Below, piece after piece: positions 1-5,776 of a DNA stretch of 49,091 nt (positions are counted from its first letter, which is position 1; every line of letters begins with the position of its first letter). The DNA is from a virus: positions 1 to 49,091 of the IMG/VR virus record IMGVR_UViG_3300021090_000031. One strand, given 5' to 3'. The notes below the pieces were generated by a model. That model was given only the letters and a program-made list of their open reading frames with translations, did not search any database and was not told where the DNA came from. Made by a program: the position numbers and the translations under genes.

Positions 1-1
1 A

Positions 2-76
2 GATTGTATGCCTTATTATTGGCAAAATTGGTGGTCAAACATTAAATTTTGGTGGCGAGTAGGTAGACATGGCTAG
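2..76 (+). CDS. 3' fragment of small Cys/Trp-rich protein
   Basis: The window opens inside this gene. The 24 visible codons match the end of the complete copy at 46,107-46,289 and include the Trp-rich C-terminus. The stop overlaps the start of the next gene at 69. The upstream part is missing only because the window begins here. Confidence 0.75.
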   Translation, partial: DCMPYYWQNWWSNIKFWWRVGRHG

Positions 77-311
77 ACGCTATGCATCTATCTGGTCAGC
101 CATCAAGAAGCATCGTAAGGTGCTTATCAAGTGTCGTCCTGAAAAGATGACTACACTTGTTCAAGCTGTAAAGAAAGAGAAAGCTAGAGAAGTAGCACCA
201 CGCCGAGCACTTGAACTTCCGGCATACGGGAAACTAGAGATAGTTCGGCGCAGGGACAAAGGCGAAGTAGAATTCAAACTCGTAAGCTTTGACAGAGCGG
301 AGAATTTATGA
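69..311 (+). CDS. Small basic hypothetical protein (80 aa)
   Basis: This is an 80-residue, Lys/Arg-rich protein with no recognisable domain, no membrane segment and no signal peptide. Its charge would suit nucleic-acid binding, but that is inference. It starts with ATG inside the end of the preceding gene, and its TGA overlaps the next ATG, so it sits in a tightly coupled early operon. The second copy at 46,282-46,524 differs at only three residues near the C-terminus, which shows the reading frame is under selection. Confidence 0.75.
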   Translation: MARRYASIWSAIKKHRKVLIKCRPEKMTTLVQAVKKEKAREVAPRRALELPAYGKLEIVRRRDKGEVEFKLVSFDRAENL

Positions 312-556
312 TCCTTGAAAAACTTGAAATTGAACGTAAACACTGGGGGCCAAACGAAGGTAGAATGGCTGGTAGCATTAAATTTACAAATCCTGCTGGA
401 GAAGTTTCCCTCATTCTTACAGATAAACACATTCAAGAAATTTTGAAAATTTGTGCAGACAGTATTGTTACTATTTCTAAAGAAGTTGCAACTGAACTTA
501 CTGCACAAGTAATTGAACAAGCTCACATCAAACAGCTTTCTGGGTCTGACGAGTAA
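308..556 (+). CDS. Conserved hypothetical early protein (82 aa)
   Basis: This 82-residue soluble protein has no recognised family. It begins with a beta-rich segment and ends in a helical stretch. The start ATG overlaps the upstream stop as ATGA, a typical translational coupling. The other copy (46,527-46,775) differs at 14 of 82 residues, with changes mostly conservative and concentrated in the C-terminal third. Confidence 0.75.
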   Translation: MILEKLEIERKHWGPNEGRMAGSIKFTNPAGEVSLILTDKHIQEILKICADSIVTISKEVATELTAQVIEQAHIKQLSGSDE

Positions 557-559
557 CTT

Positions 560-835
560 GTGCCTCTTGATCCTGACAAAATTTTCATGTTTCCTGAGTC
601 TTTTAATGAACTCAGGAAAGAACTCATGCTGCATTGGCCTGATCTATGGGTCGATCCTCGCTGCCAATGGGCTATGGCATTTGATATGTCTATGTTTATT
701 GAGTTCATGAATAGCAAACTAGATAGCATTCTCAGCATATCTGTAGTTGTAGAGAATGATGAGAAGTTTTGTGATCTAGTTTGTGGTACATTCCTGCGAG
801 AGCTGAGGAAAAGAAGAGGAGAAGTAAATCCATGA
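560..835 (+). CDS. Hypothetical early protein, GTG start (91 aa)
   Basis: A GTG start follows the upstream stop by three bases. The protein is mostly helical with a very basic C-terminal tail containing RELRKRRGE. The other copy (46,779-47,069) keeps both ends but carries five extra residues in the middle, where the sequences diverge strongly. The stop overlaps the next ATG. Function unknown. Confidence 0.7.
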   Translation: MPLDPDKIFMFPESFNELRKELMLHWPDLWVDPRCQWAMAFDMSMFIEFMNSKLDSILSISVVVENDEKFCDLVCGTFLRELRKRRGEVNP

Positions 836-1077
836 GTGAAGCATTGTTAGGTATGCATTACTGTAAAGAACATCAAGGAAATAATTCATATTATGCAAAA
901 CATAATTGTGACTTATGTAAGGCACTTTCTGCCACACCAGCGAACGCTCGGGCGGTGGCGGAGAAGTGCGCGGAGATCGCAAGTCAAATAGCAGGAGGCG
1001 ATCCTGCGTATTGCGTTGAAGCCATCTGCGCCTACGCCGCCACCCTGCCGGATGACAGCGAGGTGGTGAACAAATGA
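832..1077 (+). CDS. Small Cys/His protein with mosaic G+C-rich C-terminus (81 aa)
   Basis: The N-terminal third has a C-x2-H ... C-x2-C arrangement (CKEH, CDLC) that could bind one zinc. From about base 930 the base composition turns abruptly G+C-rich and the encoded part becomes Ala-rich. At the same locus in the other copy (47,066-47,251) only the first few codons match. This points to a recombination junction or cassette exchange inside the gene. The ATG overlaps the upstream stop and the TGA overlaps the downstream ATG. Function unknown. Confidence 0.7.
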   Translation: MSEALLGMHYCKEHQGNNSYYAKHNCDLCKALSATPANARAVAEKCAEIASQIAGGDPAYCVEAICAYAATLPDDSEVVNK

Positions 1078-1367
1078 GTGAAACTCCTGTACTTTCTACT
1101 CATCCAAAACTCCTAGAACTTCTTCCTAAGCTTGATGCTTTGGAGAAGTCTCTCCTTACTGCTGATCCTATGATGCCTGTGCATCTAAAGGAGATACACA
1201 AATATCTCATTCAGTTTGAAGAACTCAGTCACTTACTTACTGAAGATCAAATTAGTGTGATTCTTGAAGGACAGCAAAAGAAGTTAGGTGTGCTTCTTGC
1301 TGCGGAAACAACTAAGACTAAGAGCAGTACTAAGATTAAAGGCGGAGTTACCGCTGATGATCTCTAG
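1074..1367 (+). CDS. Conserved helical early protein (97 aa)
   Basis: This 97-residue, Leu/Glu/Lys-rich protein is probably all helical, with no motif I recognise. The homologue at 47,200-47,502 is almost identical after the first dozen residues, but its start region differs (GTG start, three residues longer). Homology therefore resumes inside this gene, just after the exchanged cassette. It overlaps the next gene at 1,357. Confidence 0.75.
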   Translation: MSETPVLSTHPKLLELLPKLDALEKSLLTADPMMPVHLKEIHKYLIQFEELSHLLTEDQISVILEGQQKKLGVLLAAETTKTKSSTKIKGGVTADDL

Positions 1368-1767
1368 CCACGAGGCAGCAATACGCCTCTTCTTTCGTGG
1401 ATACTTGTCTCACAAGCATTTTATGTATATAGATTATATGAAGAATGCAAAACTATGGGCATCCTTTCTTCTTCCTCCAGAAGATCAACGTGATCTTAAA
1501 CTTCTAGATCACTGTCCTGCTACGTCTGCACCAGATATCTGTATGACTTGCCTGAATACTTACGGCCCATTTGGACAAACAATGTCTGGTAGATTGCGCG
1601 AAGGTTGTCCCATCTGCAAAAAGACATATTCAGAACAAACCATAGGTGGATACGAAATACAGGAGTTTATAAAATTTCTCCACATATCCCATCGTTGGTG
1701 TGAAGTTTTCATTGCACAAGAATTTCTTTGGTTAAAAAAATGGCGCTCTCAGCTGACGACTTCCTAG
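1357..1767 (+). CDS. Zinc-ribbon-type hypothetical protein (136 aa)
   Basis: I chose the ATG at 1,357 because it matches the only possible start of the homologue at 47,492. Two CxxC pairs (C62/C65 and C84/C87) about 18 residues apart form a zinc-ribbon or treble-clef-like unit, with an extra Cys at 53. The N-terminal 50 residues are helical and aromatic. It overlaps both neighbours and precedes the PD-(D/E)XK nuclease, so a role in DNA replication or recombination is plausible but unproven. Confidence 0.75.
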   Translation: MISSHEAAIRLFFRGYLSHKHFMYIDYMKNAKLWASFLLPPEDQRDLKLLDHCPATSAPDICMTCLNTYGPFGQTMSGRLREGCPICKKTYSEQTIGGYEIQEFIKFLHISHRWCEVFIAQEFLWLKKWRSQLTTS

Positions 1768-2807
1768 AATCTGAGCTAGGACTTGAGAATGGAGAATCAA
1801 CGTCAGAGATTGGAGCTATTGACTCGTCTCCAAACTTTGCTGCTATTCAAGCATCTAAAACAAGCAAGAAAAACTATCGTGATGCTTACATCTACATCAA
1901 CGTAACATCTAATTCCCAATCTGATGTGCTGCACAAATGCGCCCGGATGTTCCAAGTATCGAAATCTCCTTCACATCAAACTCCCGAAGGAATCTTCAAT
2001 ATAGATTTTGTCTTCGGTCATTCTGTTGGAGCTGGAGTTCAAGCATACTTGGCTACTAGCTCTAAATCTCAGGCACTCTTGGCATCGTTGCTCGCGTGGA
2101 ATATAGACCTCGATGCTGATGCCCCTAAAAAAGGTAAAAACTCTGTACTTGCTACACTTGCAGTTGAAAAATTTATACAGTTTTGGGAAGCAGGTTACGC
2201 TGCTGAATGGGAAATAGCATTCTTTAACGGTAAACCTGCTAGTGAGTTAACCTTCTGGATTGATTTTGAGAATGGATACTATCATGCAGGCCACATTGAC
2301 ATTGTTCTTAGACACAAACTCACAAGACGACTTATGGTTCTTGAATTCAAAACCACCGCGATACGATCTATCGACGAAGCCCAATATGGCAATTCTGGGC
2401 AAGCCCTCGGATATTCTCTCATCGTTGACAGAATTGCAGAGTCTGAAGAACTGGGGCAAACTTACGAGGTTCTCTACCTTGCATATTCTAGTACGCAACG
2501 TACTTGGAACCCCTTTGTATTCAAGAAAAATAGAACTCAACGACTTGAGTGGCTACAATCTAGACTTCTGGATCACGCAACTATCGGAACTTTCAGAAAA
2601 CTTCAATTCTTTCCAAAAAATGGAAATAGTTGTTGGTCTTTTTCCTCCAGATGTGCTCATTATGGTATGTGTGACATGAAAGCCATGCAGCGCAATGATT
2701 TTCTAATCTTTAATCCTGTAGTACATGAGATGCCGGAGGCAATGGACTTCTCTTTCAAACTAAGTGAATTGGCTACTGCTGTAATGCGAGAATCTAGCAA
2801 TGTCTAG
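1740..2807 (+). CDS. PD-(D/E)XK nuclease, Cas4/RecB-like with probable Fe-S cluster
   Basis: This 355-residue nuclease has the catalytic core GHID (D187) followed by E202-F-K204, and then a Q-x3-Y motif (Q221, Y225) typical of RecB/AddB/Cas4-type nucleases. One N-terminal Cys (C67) and a C-terminal triad (C298, C305, C311) give the 1+3 pattern of an iron-sulfur cluster. Phage members of this family process DNA ends in recombination. The ATG at 1,740 aligns with the homologue's ATG at 47,875; an upstream TTG is less likely. It lies just upstream of the Sak4-like ATPase. The exact substrate is unknown. Confidence 0.88.
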   Translation: MALSADDFLESELGLENGESTSEIGAIDSSPNFAAIQASKTSKKNYRDAYIYINVTSNSQSDVLHKCARMFQVSKSPSHQTPEGIFNIDFVFGHSVGAGVQAYLATSSKSQALLASLLAWNIDLDADAPKKGKNSVLATLAVEKFIQFWEAGYAAEWEIAFFNGKPASELTFWIDFENGYYHAGHIDIVLRHKLTRRLMVLEFKTTAIRSIDEAQYGNSGQALGYSLIVDRIAESEELGQTYEVLYLAYSSTQRTWNPFVFKKNRTQRLEWLQSRLLDHATIGTFRKLQFFPKNGNSCWSFSSRCAHYGMCDMKAMQRNDFLIFNPVVHEMPEAMDFSFKLSELATAVMRESSNV

Positions 2808-3003
2808 AAAAGCAGCAGATCCAGTTCTCCAGAAATTAATTGAGCAATTAGGTATAGACGATCATCTATACTGGCCCTTTAGATTTAGTAAGGTATCATA
2901 CGCACGAATTCAACGACAGTTAACAAATGCAAATTCAAATTGGAATATAAAACTTCGTAGTATTCAATCTAAAACTGGACTTCATATAGTAAGGATAGAG
3001 TAA
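2800..3003 (+). CDS. Small basic hypothetical protein (67 aa)
   Basis: This 67-residue protein overlaps the nuclease stop by 8 bases and ends one base into the following ATPase start. Its basic C-terminal half and position between nuclease and recombinase suggest a DNA-associated accessory role, but there is no recognised motif. A partial second copy begins at 48,935. Confidence 0.7.
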   Translation: MSRKAADPVLQKLIEQLGIDDHLYWPFRFSKVSYARIQRQLTNANSNWNIKLRSIQSKTGLHIVRIE

Positions 3004-3929
3004 TGAACCTTGAACATTACGAGCAGAAAAAGACACACAAAATATGTGTGTTTGGTCGCGCCAAAGTAGGAAAAACTATTCTCGTTTCTCAACTAGCAAA
3101 GATTGGGAAGCTGTGGTGGTTTGATCTCGAAGATGGAATTAAATCAGCAATGAATCCTGCATTGCTCCCAAAGGAATACTGGAAGAATATTGAAATCTTT
3201 CGTATTCCATCAATGCAAGCAATCCCTATGGGGATTGAGACATTGCTAAAAGTTATCAAAGGTAACGAATGCAAAATCTGCTGGAATCATGGAAAGGTAG
3301 ATTGCGTTGTTTGTTCTAAAGACCCAAATGTAGTAGTAACACCAATTTGCCTTCAAAAATTTACACAAAATGATTGGCTTGTGATTGACTCTATTACTCA
3401 ACTTACAAGTGATGCAAATGCTGCCGTACTTAAGTTCATCTTCGCCAGCGCAGATACTCCAGAGAAATTTGTTCTAGATAAAGATACTGGTGGCAAAGAT
3501 TTCAAGTATCCTATGGCTGTCTCTTTCATGCTTGATCGTATCTTTTCGACTATTCAAGCTGGAAACTTCAATTGTGCTGTTATTAGCCATGAGGTCATGA
3601 CAGAGAGAACTAAAGATACTGGACACGCTCCAGGTAAGGGGGAGAATCAACCTTCAGACAACGTGGAAATGATATTCCCTGCGGCTGGAAGTAGAAACTT
3701 TAGCAGAAATTTTGGGCGCTACTTCGATATGCTTATCCACGTTGACATAATTAATCGGAGGCATCGTGCATTCTCCTCGACTACCTACGACTCCCGCGTA
3801 CAAACTGGATCGAGATTGGAGAAGAACATTGAGGAAGTTCTGGATGCTAAAGGCCAGCCTCTCCCCCCAAACGAAGCTATCGTCAAACTATTTGAGAGGA
3901 AGCAAGATGAGCCAACTAAATCTACGTAA
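3003..3929 (+). CDS. RecA-like P-loop ATPase, Sak4-like recombinase
   Basis: Walker A is GRAKVGKT at residues 18-25 and Walker B is WLVIDS with D129, as in phage AAA_24/Sak4-type ATPases. Those proteins act as RecA-fold single-strand annealing or recombination factors and commonly sit beside an SSB gene, as here (SSB-like gene at 4,340). Between the Walker motifs is an insertion with two CxxC pairs (C90/C93 and C101/C104), a probable zinc knuckle. The ATG follows the upstream stop directly and the 3' end overlaps the next gene by 23 bases. RecA-fold ATPase is secure; the Sak4 assignment is by architecture and context. Confidence 0.8.
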   Translation: MNLEHYEQKKTHKICVFGRAKVGKTILVSQLAKIGKLWWFDLEDGIKSAMNPALLPKEYWKNIEIFRIPSMQAIPMGIETLLKVIKGNECKICWNHGKVDCVVCSKDPNVVVTPICLQKFTQNDWLVIDSITQLTSDANAAVLKFIFASADTPEKFVLDKDTGGKDFKYPMAVSFMLDRIFSTIQAGNFNCAVISHEVMTERTKDTGHAPGKGENQPSDNVEMIFPAAGSRNFSRNFGRYFDMLIHVDIINRRHRAFSSTTYDSRVQTGSRLEKNIEEVLDAKGQPLPPNEAIVKLFERKQDEPTKST

Positions 3930-4263
3930 TAAGTATCTTCATGAAGTATTTGATAAGTTGATGGTTAAAGTTTTTACTGATGTAACTAATCAACTTCGAG
4001 TAAAAGGAGGCGAATATGCAGGAGATACTGATAGACTTGCTAATTTTCGCCGTAATGCTCTGGCTCTTGGAGTTCCTGCAGAAGTAATTTGGGGAGTATA
4101 CGCAGGAAAACATTGGGATTCTATTATGCAATATATTAAAGATATTGCACATGGAGAGGAGCGTGTTCGCGCGGAACCAATGGTAGGGCGTGCTCACGAT
4201 CTCATTGCATATTTAATTTTATTCATTGCTATGGAGGATGAAAAAGCTAAGTTGCCGGATTAG
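3907..4263 (+). CDS. DUF1599-like (MazG-related) nucleotide-associated protein
   Basis: The 118 residues follow the pattern of the DUF1599 'nucleotide modification associated domain 1' family: GGEYAGD at 34-40, NF at 46-47, KHW at 68-70 and GRAHDLIAYL at 94-103. Members occur in phages and are thought to act on nucleotides, with a fold like MazG NTP pyrophosphatases. I chose the ATG at 3,907 because the upstream extension lies inside the ATPase gene. Enzymatic activity is inferred from family resemblance only. Confidence 0.65.
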   Translation: MSQLNLRNKYLHEVFDKLMVKVFTDVTNQLRVKGGEYAGDTDRLANFRRNALALGVPAEVIWGVYAGKHWDSIMQYIKDIAHGEERVRAEPMVGRAHDLIAYLILFIAMEDEKAKLPD

Positions 4264-4286
4264 CAATCCAACAAACGGTTCAATCG

Positions 4287-4328
4287 AACTAACTGAACTA
4301 ACTGAACTATCTATCTAACTATCTAAGG
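4287..4328 (+). repeat. G-poor tandem-repeat leader of the SSB-like gene
   Basis: Two exact 9-bp units AACTAACTG (4,287-4,295 and 4,296-4,304) run into a CTATCTA-rich tract that ends in AAGGA, which serves as the ribosome-binding site for the ATG at 4,340. The tract is almost free of G and should be unstructured. That is typical of leaders that favour high translation; this role is inference. Confidence 0.6.
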
Positions 4329-4339
4329 AATTAACTACC

Positions 4340-4804
4340 ATGTCAGACGAAATGAGAGTAATCCCCATCGACGATCTGATGGACGCAAGCATTGATGATC
4401 TTGCGGATATGCCGAAGTTTGAACTGCCGCCAAAAGGCCATTATCAGTTTGTAGTTTCTTTGGCACGCAAGACTGTCAGTGAGAAAAAGAACGTGGAAGC
4501 AACTCTCGTTGTTGACCAAACTCTTGAGCTGGCAGACGCTACGAAAGATCAGCCTGTTGAAGCAGGGAGCAAATTTTCCGCTCTGTTCAACATGGAAAAC
4601 GAGTGGGGCCAAGCAAGCTTTAAAGAGTTTGTGCTGCCTATCGCTAAAGCACTTGGCTACAAGAGCGTTGGCGAAGCGATTGAGAAGTGCCAAAACGTTA
4701 AGATCGCTGCTGTTCTTAAGCACAGGATTCACAAAGAAGACCGTGAAAAACCTTTTGATGAGCAGCGTAGGTATCCGAACCTGCAAGACATTACGCCCCT
4801 GTAA
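4340..4804 (+). CDS. Single-stranded DNA-binding-like protein (DUF669-like)
   Basis: This 154-residue acidic protein with beta-rich middle and acidic ends resembles the DUF669/SSB-like proteins that accompany phage Sak/Sak4 recombinases. Such proteins coat ssDNA at the replication fork and load annealing proteins. Codon use is more G+C-rich and regular than in the neighbours, as expected for an abundant product, and the gene has its own unstructured leader. No signature residue proves ssDNA binding, so the call rests on size, composition and position between the recombinase and polymerase genes. Confidence 0.6.
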   Translation: MSDEMRVIPIDDLMDASIDDLADMPKFELPPKGHYQFVVSLARKTVSEKKNVEATLVVDQTLELADATKDQPVEAGSKFSALFNMENEWGQASFKEFVLPIAKALGYKSVGEAIEKCQNVKIAAVLKHRIHKEDREKPFDEQRRYPNLQDITPL

Positions 4805-4828
4805 GGTGTAATGGAGTAGTGATGGAAT

Positions 4829-4863
4829 CCTGCGCCGGGGTATTACGAGTTCCTCGGCGCAGG
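4829..4863 (+). other. Strong hairpin between SSB-like gene and next ORF
   Basis: CCTGCGCCG at 4,829-4,837 is perfectly complementary to CGGCGCAGG at 4,855-4,863, and three further pairs inside the arms make a stem of about 12 bp. No U-run follows, so it is not a classical terminator. It could be an RNA-stability or processing element at the 3' end of the SSB transcript, or it could hide the next ribosome-binding site. Confidence 0.5.
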
Positions 4864-4891
4864 GTTATTCCTAACTGGCGGAGGAAGCAAC

Positions 4892-5116
4892 GTGCAAGGG
4901 AAATTGTGTGTAGATGCGGCGTTTATTTATTCCCACACAGATTCGGTGGCGGTAAATGTAATTTTCAGCAATACTGTGAAGGGGTTTACTTTAGAGGAAG
5001 TAGAGAATGCGTTAAATGCGGCCTTAACTCAGGTGCAGGATGCGAGGTTGTTACAGGAACAGAGCGGCCCCAAGAATGCCCTGCATTACAGAGCTTTACA
5101 AATACGCACGAAATAA
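4892..5116 (+). CDS. Hypothetical protein, GTG start (74 aa)
   Basis: A GTG start lies behind a strong GGAGG Shine-Dalgarno seven bases upstream. The 74-residue product has a beta-like first half and an amphipathic helix (TLEEVENALNAAL). An overlapping frame (ATG at 4,822, stop at 5,163) is also open and encodes a Cys-rich protein. I prefer this one because of the ribosome-binding site, but the alternative is not excluded. Function unknown. Confidence 0.6.
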   Translation: MQGKLCVDAAFIYSHTDSVAVNVIFSNTVKGFTLEEVENALNAALTQVQDARLLQEQSGPKNALHYRALQIRTK

Positions 5117-5120
5117 ATCT

Positions 5121-5453
5121 ATGGCCTCGAAAAAAGAAAGCAGGGCGGCAGATGTTTTCTTAATGTCCATAAAAGATTTGCCCGGTAATGCAAATCCTAT
5201 GGTGGTCATTAACAAGACAAAGTATATGTATGGAATAAAAAATCTTTCAGAAACATGAATAGATTCTTTACCAACTAGAGTTTTGCGAGATATAAAAGAA
5301 GATATTAACTGGGCGCTAGCACAGCAAATAGCTAAGCGTCGTGCATTTAGCAGTTTATTTAGGAGCAAACAAAATGCCGAATCCGAAAACAGGGAAGCCG
5401 CAACTAAGCGATTACGAGTACAAAGGACCACCAAGAAAAAGAAAACCAGTTGA
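5121..5453 (+). pseudogene. Reading frame interrupted by one in-frame TGA
   Basis: An ATG at 5,121 opens a 45-codon frame that ends at TGA (5,256-5,258). The same frame then stays open for another 64 codons to TGA at 5,451-5,453. The second part looks protein-like, with an amphipathic helical segment (DIKEDINWALAQQIAKRR) and a basic Lys/Arg tail. Either a nonsense change broke one gene of about 110 residues, or the TGA is read through, or these are two small adjacent genes, the second with a TTG start near 5,283. TGA ends many other genes here, so global recoding is unlikely. The 3' end overlaps the next gene. Confidence 0.45.
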
Positions 5454-5562
5454 TATTTTTAATGAAGAAATAGATGCCCTTCCTGACAACCCCACTGGAG
5501 AAATTGAAAATGCCAGCGATGAGCGAACTTCACTCGACGGTAAACTCCGTTTTAAACCCTAA
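5374..5562 (+). CDS. Small hydrophilic hypothetical protein (62 aa)
   Basis: The ATG at 5,374 sits seven bases behind an AGGAG ribosome-binding site. The product is charged and Pro-rich (PPRKRKP) with an acidic C-terminal half and is probably disordered. It overlaps the end of the interrupted frame upstream and the start of the next gene, so the region is densely packed with small accessory genes. Confidence 0.65.
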   Translation: MPNPKTGKPQLSDYEYKGPPRKRKPVDIFNEEIDALPDNPTGEIENASDERTSLDGKLRFKP

Positions 5563-5776
5563 ACTACGATTTAAGATAGGAGATAAAGTTTGGACAACTT
5601 ATACAGGTAAGGTTACTGTGCATGAGATATTTAAGTGTACTACTGAACGAATATCTCAAACGGGAATAATGTATAAAGTTATTCCTCAGCTTGATAATGA
5701 TTGGGGTAGCTGGTACGATCAAGGATGGTTTCATCCTAAAGAAACGTATGCACCTGCTACTATCAACAACTCCTGA
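5510..5776 (+). CDS. Small beta-rich hypothetical protein (88 aa)
   Basis: The ATG at 5,510 follows a GGAG ribosome-binding site; ATG at 5,519 is a possible alternative. The middle (FKIGDKVWTTYTGKVTVHEI) reads like a small SH3/KOW-type barrel with aromatic residues, followed by a Trp-rich segment. It overlaps the polymerase start at 5,748 by 29 bases, suggesting translational coupling. Function unknown. Confidence 0.6.
   Translation: MPAMSELHSTVNSVLNPKLRFKIGDKVWTTYTGKVTVHEIFKCTTERISQTGIMYKVIPQLDNDWGSWYDQGWFHPKETYAPATINNS

Larger units (their letters stand above)
1..2956. repeat. Left copy of a diverged 2.9-kb terminal repeat
   Basis: This segment has the same gene order as 46,214-49,091. 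Its first base aligns to 46,214 and its position 2,956 to the last base of the window. The copies are not identical. Most differences are synonymous, one gene has been replaced (832-1,077 versus 47,066-47,251), and one gene has a five-codon length change (560-835 versus 46,779-47,069). Freshly replicated phage terminal repeats are normally identical, so joined strain variants at the ends of a circular map are the likeliest explanation. Confidence 0.93.

Noticed and set aside
161-634. Long minus-strand frames opposite the early genes (also 46,374-46,763, 48,382-48,825)
   Set aside because: They are antisense to genes with ribosome-binding sites and between-copy conservation. They recur in both copies only because the sense genes are conserved.
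5341-5373. Upstream GTG extension of the gene at 5,374
   Set aside because: The ATG at 5,374 has an AGGAG site at the correct distance; the extension lies inside the preceding frame.
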